From positions 32,845,166 through 32,909,165 of the forward strand of contig JAJEKV010000003.1 in NCBI GenBank assembly GCA_021234155.1: a stretch of DNA of 64,000 bases. Reading direction: 5' to 3'. The stretch comes from Isoetes taiwanensis. Lineage: Eukaryota > Streptophyta > Lycopodiopsida > Isoetales > Isoetaceae. Below the pieces are notes generated by a model. The model had not been told where the DNA came from. It saw nothing but the letters and a program-made list of their open reading frames with translations, and searched no databases. Numbering within the stretch: position 1 is the stretch's first letter; the number at the start of each line of letters is the position of its first letter. A program made the translations under genes and the position numbers. Below are positions 1 to 10,127 of the stretch, in pieces.

Positions 1-117
1 AACAAGGAAACAACCAATCGAGCGAGATTTCTACCAGTTCCACATTCTAAACAAGTCTAGCATGCTTAATAGGATCTCTGAAATAAGCATCCTAATAAAA
101 TAGTGGTAAGCACTCAC

Positions 118-264
118 CTCTCCTCGCAAGTATTCTTTGGGCCATTGTGTCACAGATCCTGCAGCCTCTCCAAGGTTCTTTGCTTCTTCTGTTAGCCTCA
201 TCAACAAGGCATCTAGATCAAAAACTTGTGTTAAAACGATTCTTGTGTATCCTTCTCCATGACA
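118..264 (-). CDS. Internal exon of an unrecognised host gene (49 codons)
   Basis: On the minus strand an acceptor (ttttcactgcag) precedes 147 open bases, followed by a consensus donor (gag|gtgagt). The length is exactly 49 codons with phase 0 at both ends. The peptide begins CHGEGYTRIVLTQVFDLDAL and ends SVTQWPKEYLRGE. It has the mixed composition of a conserved soluble protein and no low complexity. I do not recognise the family. The gene would run leftwards out of the window. If it is transcribed, the LINE at 320-2240 lies in its upstream intron. No neighbouring exon was identified, so it could be an isolated exon copy. The splice sites and the open frame are seen directly; that it is a host gene is inferred. 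Confidence 0.5.
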
Positions 265-763
265 CTGCAGTGAAAAGTGCCCGTGTCCTCTAGCTCATCT
301 CCCGCTGCTACCTTCTTTATTTTTTTTATGAACGTGCACCTTTATTACTCAAAAGAATACAAAGAGTACATGGGGGACTCAAAACCCAGTGGAGACGATA
401 TCCACTAGAGCAACACTACCTACCACATACATAACATAGAAAAGCAAAGAATAAAGATCACCATGAGCACAACTGTTTGCTATGAGTAGGTCCGAATCTG
501 AAGATATTGCTCCCAAATGACACTTTTGATGTCATCCTTTAAGGAAGAACACTTGTACGCCTTCACAATGCGACTACGGGCATCGCTAAGCACTTGCATA
601 TCTGAAAAGACCTGTCCCTTCATCTCTTCCAGATGGACCAGATGATCCAAGTAGATGCTACATGGAAAGCCCTTTTTGCCAACTTGTCCCAAGAACTAGG
701 ATAGATTGACAATAGGACCTGTTGACTATTCAAGTCACAATGGAAAAGACGCAAAAGCCACTG

Positions 764-1108
764 TCAAGCAAGTCGAACATGGTGACACAAGAAAAAGCAG
801 TGCTCAATTGTCTCATCCCTCTGCATGCAAAGAAGGCAGATCACAGAGACTTCTGGACGAAATCGATGAACAACAGTGTTTACCCGCACGCATCTATGAG
901 TGATTTGCCACCATAAAATAGATAGCTTAGGATGAAGCAATTTATCCCATGCCCATCGCCAGACGACTTTACGATGAGGCTCAGGGATAACTAAAGGCCA
1001 CTTTGGCGATGGAGGCAACACTTCAGGATGAAGCAGGACCACATACGTCGAGTGCACCAGGTGCTCCTCCTTAACACTGCCATGAACCACCCAGAGCTGG
1101 GGAGCCAC
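764..1108 (-). pseudogene. LINE zf-RVT (zinc-binding in reverse transcriptase) domain
   Basis: This minus-strand reading frame carries the family pattern KLSILWWQITHRCVRVNTVV, then CLLCMQRDETIEHCFFLC, with the paired cysteines and the histidine of the zf-RVT domain that ends plant LINE ORF2. It lies downstream of, and out of frame with, the RT piece at 1148-2203. Confidence 0.75.
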
Positions 1109-1147
1109 GTCTTGTGGGTGGGGAGGAAGTGTAGCAACTACTTTTTC

Positions 1148-2203
1148 TCAAATGCCCCGGTCCCAACAAAGGAGAAGGAACTTCAATTTGAACTCATTCC
1201 ACGTCAACAATCTTGTCTCATTATACCATGCAGATACCGTGAGCACACCTGCTGTTCGCCTCCGACGTTGCGTCAATGGATGGACAGAAAGGACCAGGGG
1301 ACAATCTGCCTGGCCGTCACCCAAAGGGATCCACCAACAACTGGCTATAGGATCTGTGTGGGCCATTGGATGGAACTGAAACAAAGTGCGCATAGTCTCC
1401 CAAGCAGCTGGCAACCCCTTGAAGAAAGGAGATGCATTAGGATATGGAGAAAGTGGATAGAATAATGCCCATGGGAGGAGAGGCTTAATGGATGGAGAGC
1501 CAAAGGAAATGCACATCTGTAAAGACTGGTGAATGAGACGCAGACCTGGAGAATTATCAGCATTATTGAGAATCCGCCATATGAACTTAGAAATCAGCAC
1601 CTTGCTCTGGAGAAGAAGGTAAATCATCCCCAGCCCCCCACAAAGTTTAGGCATAATGCACTTCGCCCAACTAATTTTAACATCAGCTCCTTCTTCAGTG
1701 CCACCCCAGATGAAGTTCCTGACAGTACGAACAATGAGCTGCATCTTTGTCTGCGGTGCCAGCAAGATGGATGCCATGTGTGTACCACTCAAAACTGACT
1801 TTGCCATAGTTACACGACCAGCCATGGATAACTTAGCCGTGGACCACCAGAACAAATGCCTTTCCAACCCCTTAATAATGACATCCCACACGTCTCCAGA
1901 TGAGAGGTGTATACCAACTGGAATGCCTAGAAGCTTAGTTGCCTTCCCATGAGGAAGAACTTTCCATGGAAATGCAACCACAGAAGACGGCACTGGAGAG
2001 TCTAGGGCCCACAGGGCAGTACACTTTTGCCACCCCACAAAGATACCAGAAGCCAAAGAGAAACTGTCCAACAAGGAAATGGCATTCTGCAAATTCTGCT
2101 CATCAGCCATTAAGAACAAGAAAGTGTCATCTACATACTGATTACAAATCTCTTGTGAACCATTATTCATGGGAAGACCCCATCTTGGCCCTACGTATGT
2201 CAA
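1148..2203 (-). pseudogene. LINE reverse transcriptase, C-terminal half
   Basis: A 351-codon open stretch begins just upstream of the RT active site, which reads YVDDT instead of the usual YADDT. It continues through the thumb/connection region with motifs such as GWQKC, KLLGIPVG, LSMAGRVTMAKSVLS and WGGTEEG, all characteristic of plant L1-type ORF2. The fingers and endonuclease are missing. The zf-RVT domain follows in another frame at 1108-764, so at least one frameshift separates them. The product would be a fragment of the target-primed reverse transcription enzyme. The copy is dead. Confidence 0.8.
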
Positions 2204-2240
2204 TCAAATCATCTAGTTTCAACAGAATACTCAGTTAGAC

Positions 2241-2440
2241 AGAGATATAGACTAAACCACTGTTATATCTTACAGCGTCATGGCACCATGCCGAAAAGTC
2301 ATTCAGAATCTCTCTCGGCCTCTGGCTGCTAAGACCTGATAAAACTATGCGCCCGATAAACTCCTCTACGCCCGATACACTTAGCCCCTCGAAATGTAAG
2401 AGTTCAAAGTAGTGTTTAATAATAATAATAATATATTTCC
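2241..2440. other. No gene seen
   Basis: This spacer lies between the LINE and the unclassified element. It contains a short AAT microsatellite near 2421-2440 and nothing else that I recognise. Confidence 0.6.
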
Positions 2441-2455
2441 AAGCTCGTAAGGGCC

Positions 2456-2935
2456 TTGAAGGCCATAGAGTTTAGGCAGGCTAAAGATGGTCGTGCTGTA
2501 TCCTTAGCCCGTTTTCTTCCCTTGAATGATCTGGGGATTGGCCACAAGTTGCTACTGGGCATAAGACGGTTGAAGGTTTGCACTGGTGATGCAGTATCCA
2601 GCTCATATGCTAGAGATTTTGAACCTCATGGTGCGTCATCCTACTGCAGATCCAATGCCTGCGGACGTTATACCATTCAGTAGAGCTACAGGTGAGTTGT
2701 TCAGGTGGAGCATTGAGGAAGACTTGAAGGGCAAAGATGTGAGGTTCTGGGTTGTGGTTGGTCAGCATTCCATGAGGGCAGCACAAGTGTTTCAGACAAA
2801 AAAGGAGGTCCCACAGAGGATTAAGGATCAGTATTCCAGACAGGAGTGCAGAGTTCTCTCAGCAGATATACACCCATCGAGTTTGCCAGCATTAGCCACT
2901 ATCAGAATATAATAGCAGCAAGTGCCAGCTACATA
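2456..2935 (+). pseudogene. Segment with ParB-like GQHS motif, function unknown
   Basis: Two overlapping frames encode a plausible single protein. One frame (2456-2683) gives AIEFRQAKDGRAVSLARFLP. The other (2586-2912) gives VRHPTADPMPADVIPF and then FWVVVGQHSMRAAQVFQ. The sequence continues, after another frame change, as PIEFASISHYQNIIAASASY up to a possible donor at 2936. The [V/I]-x-GQH-[S/R]-x-x-A-A pattern resembles the substrate-binding loop of ParB/sulfiredoxin-fold proteins (family knowledge). I cannot claim more than a resemblance. At least two frame changes are needed, so this is either intron-interrupted or decayed. Confidence 0.4.
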
Positions 2936-2994
2936 AGGTATTTTACTCAGCCTGCACCAGGGCGATTCCCTGCATCCTCTATTTTTTGTCTTCC

Positions 2995-3385
2995 TCTGGG
3001 TATTCTCGTACCCAGAATTTTTAATTTACTGCTATGCAGAGGCCTCCTTGCAATTGGGGACTTTCTCGACTCGCGAGTCGAGAAAGCCCGCGCATCCTCT
3101 GTCTTTTGTTTTCTCTGGGTATTCTCGACTCGCAAGTGGAGAATACTCAGAATTTTTAATTTACTGCTATGCAAAGGCCTCCTTGCACTTGGGGACTTTC
3201 TCGACTCGCAAGTCGAGAAAGCCCCCGACTCGCAAGTCGAGAAAGCCCCCGCACCCTCTGGTTTTGTCTTCCTCTGAGTATTCTTGACTTCGAGAATACC
3301 CAGAATTTTACATTTACTGCTATGCAGGGGCTTCCTTGTAATTGGGGGCTTTCTCGACTCGCGAGTCGAGAAAGCCCCAAATCCT
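2995..3385. repeat. Tandem array of ~135-153-bp units, each with palindromes
   Basis: Three units start with a block resembling cagaattttaatttactgc, continue with a ggcctccttgca block and reach a large palindrome. The palindrome falls at 3061-3086, 3196-3221 and 3349-3374, giving periods of 135 and 153. The first and third are perfect 26-base inverted repeats; the second has one central change. Between them sit weaker hairpins with a gtattctcga arm at 3121-3144 and 3278-3299, and a half copy at 3227-3246. Confidence 0.85.
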
Positions 3386-3513
3386 CTATATATTCTCTTC
3401 CCATGAATTATTAAAATAACTGTTCTGACATAGTTCTATTTATTCATTGCAACCTGTATCCTGACCAGATCATACACGGTAGAAGGCATTGGGTTGTCCT
3501 CAACGGCCTAAAG

Positions 3514-4321
3514 GAAACAGGACTTCGACAAGTGGAAGACCTTCGAGAAACTGTGCAGATATGTTCTTCTAGAAGGCCATGAAGATGATGAGGGGGATGA
3601 TGAAGATGAGAAAAAGAAGGGGACACCAAGAAATGGCAGCGAATCCCTATCTGATCAATATGACTGCATTCTGTGCAGTGAGGTGGTCTGGGTAAAATGG
3701 ACTGAGATCTGGGCTCTCTGGACAAGAGGCAAGCTTAAGGACAGCAATGGAGAATTGTCAACAAGGCCAGACCCAAAGTTGTTCAACAAGCAGTTCATGA
3801 AAAGGATACAGGGCATCACAGACAAAGAAACACTTGACCTACAGCGCAAAATCCTAGATGGGACAATCCTGCCAAGGAAGACAAGGAGTTCAAAAATGCA
3901 GGATGCAAAGGATTATGTTAGAGTCCTGAAGAGACAACGTGCATTGAAAGAAGGTATCACAGAATTCTGCAATGTTGCATCTAACACAGGCCATGATTTT
4001 GATTACTATAAGGAGAAGGTTGTGCTTGATGAGGATGACATGAAGGAGTTGAACTGGCTATGTCAACCCTACATCAACACGAAGCTTAAACGGAACGTCA
4101 AAACCACCCCCTTTCCTGAATGTGCTATGGCACTTCTGAAGCGGAAGCTTGGATTCGGGGTGGTGCCATTTAAGATGGACGATAGCTCCCCTCCCTTCTT
4201 GGTAACCTTGGGTCACAAGGGATTCGATGGTCTGGAACTAGCGGCTGGGACTGTGGCACTATCTGCCATGAATATGATCAAAGACCCCACCCTATTTTAT
4301 GAAAAAACTGACATTGAATAA
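3514..4321 (+). pseudogene. Unrecognised protein segment, continues after an in-frame stop
   Basis: After a possible acceptor (aaacag|gac) this frame is open for about 270 codons to a TAA at 4319-4321. It opens with DKWKTFEKLCRYVLLEGHED, followed by an acidic run, then ITDKETLDLQRKILDGTILP, a probable helical Lys/Arg-rich part, and a well-mixed globular part ending near KDPTLFYEKTDIE. The same frame resumes directly after the stop (WYKTCMDMTELDTFSFLIFC, to 4519). A frameshift at about 4520 leads to SRLNANLDKWWSSEHHYVNK (4522-4734). I know no matching family. Composition looks like a real protein rather than random ORF sequence. At least one stop and one shift show decay. Confidence 0.45.
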
Positions 4322-4970
4322 TGGTATAAGACGTGTATGGATATGACCGAGCTAGATACTTTCAGTTTCCTTATCTTCTGCATGCCGGACAATCAGACAA
4401 CTGCTGTCTCACAGTGGGCAGCATATATTAATTTCAGCAACAAAGTCTGTATTCCATATATGAGCTGGAGCATGAGCGTAGACTTGGCCTGCCAAAGGCA
4501 CCAAGTGTTGCCAACATAATTTTGGTTCTGGTTTCAAGGTTGAATGCAAACTTGGACAAGTGGTGGTCAAGTGAGCACCATTATGTTAATAAGTTCATGA
4601 TTTCTCAGGAGCATATGGAACCCTGGAAGGGCGGCAGGTTTATGGAGGATGTGTCATCGCTTGACAAAGTCAGCACTGATGGTGCGACGGGTCCAATACA
4701 TAGAATTCCTATCCGGCCGAGAGTTATCAAGTAATTCATTACAAGCTTGGTCGAGGGAGATCAGATTGTATGCGAGCGGTATATGAATGGCCTGTTCTCT
4801 CAAGGGGCTATGCTCTATGGAATGAAATCAATATCAGTGGTTGGAAACAAGGACCTGGTTGAGACCATTACGTCATATCTGGATCTGCTTCATTACCATT
4901 TTCAAGACAGGAAGACTGTGAGAAGTAGTAAGGACAAAGATGACGGAGATAAAGATGACAGCTAAGGTGA
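4322..4970 (+). pseudogene. Downstream part of the unrecognised protein
   Basis: This is coding-like sequence beyond the first stop: frame 1 to 4519, then 4522-4734, then 4747-4965 (GLFSQGAMLYGMKSISVVGN and an acidic KDKDDGDKDD tail). The frame changes are small and consistent with point indels in one ancestral reading frame. No family was recognised. The region ends just before the palindromes at 5033-5060 and 5101-5122. Confidence 0.35.
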
Positions 4971-5032
4971 ACCCTCAATGGAACAAATAATGGAGAATCT
5001 TCAATTGAGATGAGTTTATTTTTCTTTCTGAG

Positions 5033-5122
5033 GGTTTCTCGACTCGCAAATCGAGAAACCTTCCGAGTCTTAACATTTTTCCGATTTCTCACATGAATCC
5101 TTTCTCGATTCGTGAGTCGAGA
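5033..5122. repeat. Two further CTCGACTCG-type palindromes
   Basis: Positions 5033-5060 form ggtttctcgactcg/caaatcgagaaacc and positions 5101-5122 form tttctcgattcgtgagtcgaga. They are the same family as the array at 3061-3374, with mismatches. Isolated relatives lie at 6149-6181 and, degenerate, at 6864-6890. Confidence 0.8.
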
Positions 5123-5374
5123 ACCTCCTTTCGTAAGTGATGGCCTTCATCATTCTAGGGACATCGAGCGAAATCAATTAGGACCATTGTCACAATCACA
5201 GGGATCTGCTGGTTTGCGATTCAATTGCACAGGAGGACATTGCATCCAAAAAAGATAGTCCAGTAAAAGATAGTAGGACCATCGAGAAAGGACTGAAAGA
5301 ATAAGGATCCCGGCTCTAGATCCCGATCAAGAAATTTGGTCAGAGCCAAACTCAAACTGGATCCAGACGGGCCC

Positions 5375-6042
5375 ACCAAACTTGTAATTGTTTTACGTGA
5401 ATGGAGTCTTGGCTGCAGTATACCACGAGGGTGATGTCCCTGAGCTTAACACCTCATAGAAGCCAACAAAGACAGGGTCTAAGATCGTCTATCCTCAGCC
5501 TCGAGCAAAAGAGATTATTCAATGGTGCCTGGACCGGGGATTCGAAGTGGTCTTATGGTCTTGTATGACAAAGAAAAATGTTGTCAATGTCCTTGATGTA
5601 CTCGGCCTGCCTGTTTTGAAGTTCAAGTTTGTTTGGGGAAACGAAAGGATCGAGCATGTGTCAGACCTCGATCCGGCCGTCACAAAGGGGAAGCCTATTA
5701 TGGTGAAAAGGCTGGAAAGAGTTTATAAAGCATACCAGGATTTTAACAAACACAACATGCTGATCATAGACGACTCCGCCTACAAGTGCTATCATAACTT
5801 GAACAATACAATCATTGCAAAGAGTTGTCTACTAGAAGAGCATGAAACGGATAAGTGGTTGTCTTACAATCTCTTCCGGTGTTGATAGAATTCCTATTTT
5901 CCATTCTTGTGGCCGATGTAATTAGGAACTATCCGAACCTCATGCAAGTTGATTTGGAGAGCAGCGCGATCATGAGGGCTATGGAGGGGAAATATTATAG
6001 GAAATATTATATCATGAGGGCTATGGAGGGGAAATATTATCA
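5375..6042 (+). pseudogene. NIF/FCP1-type HAD phosphatase-like domain, degenerate
   Basis: The main frame (5547-5885) reads MVLWSCMTKKNVVNVLDVLG, then KFVWGNERIEHV, then a stretch ending HNMLIIDDSAYKCYHNLNNT. This order matches the [VI]-W-[TS]-S strand, the insertion and the IIDDSxxK motif of NLI-interacting-factor/FCP1 phosphatases. Just upstream (about 5378-5440), KLVIVL in one frame and VNGVLAAVYHEGDVPEL in the next would form the first strand. Plant members carry LDVNGLL there, so the catalytic aspartate is lost or split by a frameshift, and a TAG interrupts at about 5458. A short direct duplication (about 35 bases, near 5970-6042) ends the region. Family assignment is from motif order; activity is unlikely. 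Confidence 0.55.
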
Positions 6043-6900
6043 GTGACCTCTGATTTCAGATAGCAAAATTCTGTGAAGTTTTGAAAGAAAAGTGAACAAT
6101 TGTACTATATTTCGTAATGAAAATACTTGTACATTGACTTTCTAGGGCCTTTCTCGATGCGTGAGTTGAGAGTCGAGAAAGACACTGTTTGTCCCAATGA
6201 TGAGATCGTTTGTATGCTTCTTTGTGTGATTGGATGCAGCTATATGAAATGAATGCTCTCCAATCTATTTTGAATTCTGCATCCTTTTCTTTGTTACTCA
6301 TGATTAATGGCACCGTAATTGTTAATCGTGGACTCTCTTTGTTCTAGGTTTCTCGACACATGGCACAGATCTCGCTCAGGCTACACTCTTACCAGGGCTT
6401 TGGGATAAGCTTGCTCGTGATTGCAGATGCTATGGGACCTCAAGGAATGAGGAAGAATATTTCGCAACTCCAGAAAGCTCAAAGGATCTTGCAAGCATTG
6501 CATGACATCCACGGAGGTTAGGGAACGAGCATATTCGATCCGGTGATTGATGAAAAGATGCGAGAGGAGGGTGGAGGAATAGGTTGGACAGGCCAACGGG
6601 TGGCTCATGAGGCACCTCCTCGTGAGGCATTTCACGTTCTTCAGATTGCCCCCAAAGCTTATAGACGGCAAGAAGAAGCCCCGGGCATTCTGGTGGACCA
6701 CCTACCATGATGATGTAACTGTAGTGACAGTAAGACCGCCATGGCCTCTGGGTCTAATGTAAAATACGTTGTAACTATTTAATTTATTAATAAATTTTTT
6801 TTTCAACTACAACTTTGTTTTCAATGTGTAATAAAATTCCTTTGTTTGAGTTGTATTCTTGGTGTTCTCAACTCGCGATCCGAGAAAACAGGGGGAAAGA
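6043..6900. other. 3' part of the unclassified unit, weak coding signal
   Basis: Palindromes lie at 6149-6181 and 6864-6890. Between 6350 and 6720 the plus strand has short open pieces (for example ACRCYGTSRNEEEYFATPES and KKKPRAFWWTTYHDD in shifting frames) that may be a terminal exon of the same unit. AT-rich sequence with AATAAA-like strings follows at 6775-6835. No function can be assigned. Confidence 0.3.
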
Positions 6901-6947
6901 TATAGGATGCTTGGACCCAATCTAACACATAAATACTCAAATTTTGG

Positions 6948-8371
6948 CCCTTGGCTGTGAGTATCTCTCCCCAATTACTAAATTTAAAATCTTGGGTATT
7001 CCTTTTGCTTTAAGGACTAATGCTAGTAATCTATGGGGGGATATTATTGAGAAGTTCCACAGAAAGGCTGATCTTTTAAACAGTAAATATCTGTCCAAAA
7101 ATGGAAGAGCTATCTTAGCCAACTCGGTCATTTCTTCTTCTCATGTTTACCAGTCTTCTATCCTCTTAGCTCCTAAAAAGGTCACTTCTAAACTCCAAGG
7201 CATTTTAGGTAGATTTATTGCTAGTGGGGGCAACAACAGAACCTGGGTTCCAGTTTCCATGAAAGAATGTATGAAGAAAAGGAAGCATGGTGGTCTTGGA
7301 GTTTTGGATATTGAGAAACAAGGGCTGGCCCTGGCAGCCAAATATATTTATAGAGCTGGCCATGATGAGATTAATCACCCTGTGTCAAAGCTTATTAATC
7401 ATTACCTTGCTAAGTGTAAACCCTTTGGGTGGAGAAATGTGAACATGCACCTCCCTGACAGCTTATTCTTTGATTTCAAGGTTCCTAATAATACTCCTGG
7501 AATCATTAAAAAGTGGATTAGAGCCTGGAAAGCAGTCAGCAGGATGTATTCTTGGAAGGAAGGCCTTTCTAAGGATCAAACAATTTTTTGGAACCCCTCT
7601 CTAATTCTAAATAACCCTGACATCTGCCTGGCTATGCACTTTCCTATTCAGTGCAAAAAGTGGTCAGATAGAGGCATCACTCACATTTCTCATCTGTTTA
7701 ATGATGTGGGCTTTATAGAGTTTCAAAATTCAGTTCTTGCAGACATGGGTGAAGATCATGAGAGACTCTACCAGGCCATAGGAAGTTGCCTTAATGAAGG
7801 AGCGTGGCATAACCAAGTAACCCAATGGCATGTTCATGGTAACACAGGTTACAGGGTTAAAAATGCATATAGATTCCTGACAAGGAGCTACACCATCTCC
7901 ATCCATACCAAATGGGAGATCACTGAGGAGAGATGTATGGCAAATCTAAAATTCATGTGGAACTCTCCTATTAACCCCAAAATCAAAGCCTTTATGTGGC
8001 AACTCTGGCATAAGGCTTTAGCCACCAATGCAAAAAGATTTAGGTTGAACATGGCTGCTTCTAACTTATGTGAGAGATGTTTACAGGAAGCTGAAGATGA
8101 AAGTCATTTGTTCAAGAACTGTTTATGGGCTGAGTGGGTACTTGAGCTGGCTGCTGAGGAATTCCAAATTCCCAACCTATCCTCTAACCCTCTGGTTGAA
8201 ATCCTCTTTCCTGATGATCCTTAGGACTGGAGAATCTACATTCTACTCTGGAGGATCTGGAAAGCAAGGAACTCTATCATTTTTGACCAAGAGATTATCT
8301 GGCCAATTGCAGTGATCAAGCAAACCAAATATGATATCTCTTGGATAAGAGAGATTTTCTCAATTCACTAA
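6948..8371 (+). pseudogene. LINE ORF2 C-terminus (RT thumb, zf-RVT, tail)
   Basis: An open frame of more than 420 codons starts inside ORF2 (SPITKFKILGIPFALRTNAS), runs through LSKNGRAILANSVISSSHVY and KKRKHGGLGVLDIEKQGLAL, and reaches the zf-RVT domain (PINPKIKAFMWQLWHKALAT, then CERCLQEAEDESHLFKNC). One TAG at 8222-8224 interrupts the frame. It continues in register as DWRIYILLWRIWKARNSIIF to a final stop near 8371, typical of plant LINE C-termini. Only one stop in about 470 codons suggests a fairly recent insertion. Confidence 0.85.
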
Positions 8372-8942
8372 CGGTCTTTCTTTTCTTTGATTTATAGGTA
8401 ACATTCTCATTGCACAAAAGAAGCTGAATTGGAATCGGATTAATCTCGGGGTAAACTCCATGTGGCTGGACCAGTTCGGAGCCACCCCAACAGCCTACCA
8501 TGGTGATCATTGTCGTTGTGACTGTTCGTGCATTCAAAGTCTGGACGCCAGGAGAGCACTCATTTGTGAAGCAATAGACCACTCAGGTCGTTTTAATCCT
8601 TCAAAATGCCAGTTATGTAGCTGCCCGTTCTGTTCATTCATCTCTGCTACCAAAGGCATGGGTCGAAAGGACAAAAGAAAAGTTGGAGAAGCATCTGGAT
8701 CTGCTAAACCAGAAATCTGAAATCAGACTTATGACAGAACTATATATTAGATCATATTAGTTTTTAGTCTTATATGACTATGGATGCAGTATTTAAGTTT
8801 TAGATTTTTTCCAGAATCTAAAAGATAGATCGAATGGGTTAATCACTTCCCAGGATAAAAAAAGTTGACTTTTTGTACTCATATATACATATGTATTTCT
8901 ATGTATAACTTATTAATACAAATATAGCCTTCAATCAAAAAA
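8372..8942 (+). other. LINE 3' untranslated region
   Basis: This stretch lies between the ORF2 stop and the poly-A. An 86-codon open stretch (8460-8720) rich in Cys/His (GDHCRCDCSC, KCQLCSCPFCS) sits inside it. I see no known domain and treat it as chance, but note the eight clustered cysteines. Confidence 0.5.
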
Positions 8943-8959
8943 AAATACTCAAATTTTGG

Positions 8960-10020
8960 ATAGTTATAGAGGCCGAAAACTTTTCCCTCGTCCTTTTCGT
9001 GTAAAATAACAGGGTTCCAAAAAGAAGTGGGAATGGCATGTGACCCACGTTAATTAAATGCTACTTTCAAGCATGTAATGGCAAAGACCTGAATGAAAAG
9101 AAAAGGCGTCTTTGGGGACCAGGTCCAAAGAAGAGTATGTCTGACTGTCTGAGAATACAAATTGAAGGAAAAAGAGACAAAAATCTCCCAGATCTGCCAT
9201 AGCAAACGGGTATATGCTTGCATAAATTGTGCACCAGCTCCATTAGAGTGAAGAAGCATGTCGGAACCATTTTCTTTGCCTTGTATGAGGCTTGCAAAAG
9301 GAGAAAAATGTACGAGAGCCTTCCTAAGGCTATGCATAAGGATGAAAGGTATGGCTGACAAATTGAATCAAGTCTAGGGTGGAATAGAAAGGCAGTCCAA
9401 ATGTTTCAGTTATGATACGAAAACTATAAGAACCATCGAAAATCCAAAGTAAAACTGCCATCTAATCGAAACCTTGGGCATCTAGAAACATCTGCAAGAA
9501 ACAAAAGTAGATAATTACTAAAATCGCTTGCATGTACAAATATATTAGAAATTTTCAACCAAAAACTTACCTATAGACTATGAAGTAACTACAGAACCTT
9601 TTCCCGCCGCAAGATTCGTCGGAATCGAGAATGCCTCCTTCCATAAACTTGTAAATCGAAAAAAAATAGTTAAAAAATGAGAAAACTCAACAAGAAAGAC
9701 CTAAAACTCGAGAAAAACCTTTTAGGGTTTGTGTTTTTTGCTCCAACTCCAAAAATAGAAGACTCTGATATGACTAAGAAAAAAGAATCAGCAACAAAAA
9801 ATCCAACTGCCACAAAACTATCCATGGAAGCAACCAAAAATGCAAAATTGCCTTCAAGACGCTTCTTTCGAGCAAGCGCCTTCATCATTCCGGCTTAGCT
9901 CAATGGAGCTCACAGTGGTCTCCCTTGGTGCCTTGATGGAATCATGGCGCAGAGGATCACAACAGAAAAAATTCGAAGGCAAAAAGGGGGGGAAAAAAAG
10001 GGATCTCCCCTATTTCTATA
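8960..10020. other. No gene recognised
   Basis: The region was inspected on both strands. Open stretches at 9050-9361 (minus) and 9670-9898 (both strands) have no recognisable domain. The sequence is AT-rich and looks like decayed repeat or intergenic DNA. Confidence 0.5.
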
Positions 10021-10021
10021 T

Positions 10022-10127
10022 TGTAGGGGAAGGGCACTTAGTCCCCCTTTCTGGGTGGCTGCTGACCCGCTCCCGGCGACCCCACCGTCCACTTGGAAAG
10101 GGATCCCAAGTGCCCTTCCCCCATACA
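10022..10127. repeat. 106-bp MITE-like unit with ~18-bp terminal inverted repeats
   Basis: The left end (tgtaggggaagggcactt, 10022-10039) is the reverse complement of the right end (10108-10127) apart from a two-base insertion. The interior is GC-rich (ctgacccgctcccggcg), unlike the AT-rich flanks. No clear target-site duplication was found. It could be a small foldback element or a structured RNA-like hairpin. Confidence 0.55.

Larger units (their letters stand above)
320..2240 (-). mobile_element. LINE (L1-type, plant non-LTR) 3' part, 5'-truncated
   Basis: The minus strand holds the C-terminal half of LINE ORF2. At the left edge is a poly-T run (the element's 3' poly-A). Next to it is a typical plant LINE 3' tail, whose complement reads as a run about contacts and AATAAA-like signals near 340-370. 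Reverse transcriptase and zf-RVT pieces lie in order at 2203 to 764. No certain target-site duplication was found, so the right boundary is approximate. Confidence 0.75.
2440..6890 (+). other. Unclassified broken multi-exon gene or mobile element with palindromic repeats
   Basis: A 4.4-kb unit reads on the plus strand as exon-like coding pieces. They are a GQHS-containing segment (2456-2935), a long novel segment (3514-4970), a NIF/FCP1 phosphatase-like segment (5375-6042) and a possible terminal piece (6350-6720). Non-coding stretches between them are rich in palindromes with the core CTCGACTCGCGAGTCGAG. Frameshifts and in-frame stops show that it is not intact as read. I recognise no transposase and saw no terminal repeats. 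It could be an old host-gene duplicate, a captured gene inside a transposon, or a poorly known element family. Boundaries are approximate; the right end was cut by the LINE inserted at 6948. Confidence 0.45.
6948..8942 (+). mobile_element. 5'-truncated LINE with poly-A and 15-17-bp target-site duplication
   Basis: The sequence aaatactcaaattttgg occurs at 6931-6947 and again at 8943-8959, immediately after a short A-run at 8937-8945. It thus flanks a unit that reads as the C-terminal part of LINE ORF2 plus a 3' untranslated region. This is the classic signature of target-primed reverse transcription with 5' truncation. The element is about 2.0 kb. It inserted at the right edge of the palindrome-rich unclassified unit, so it is younger than that unit. 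Confidence 0.9.

Noticed and set aside
2240-2345. Possible LINE target duplication (gctgcta at about 310 and 2326)
   Set aside because: Only seven matching bases in a 2-kb search space, easily chance.
3156-3414. Protein-coding frames with repeated LSRLASRES
   Set aside because: The frames are translations of the palindromic tandem repeat on both strands and have no independent coding evidence.
8460-8720. Cys-rich 86-codon open stretch in a LINE 3' UTR
   Set aside because: No zinc-finger spacing that I can match. It sits wholly inside the LINE 3' UTR and has no start context, so I treat it as chance.
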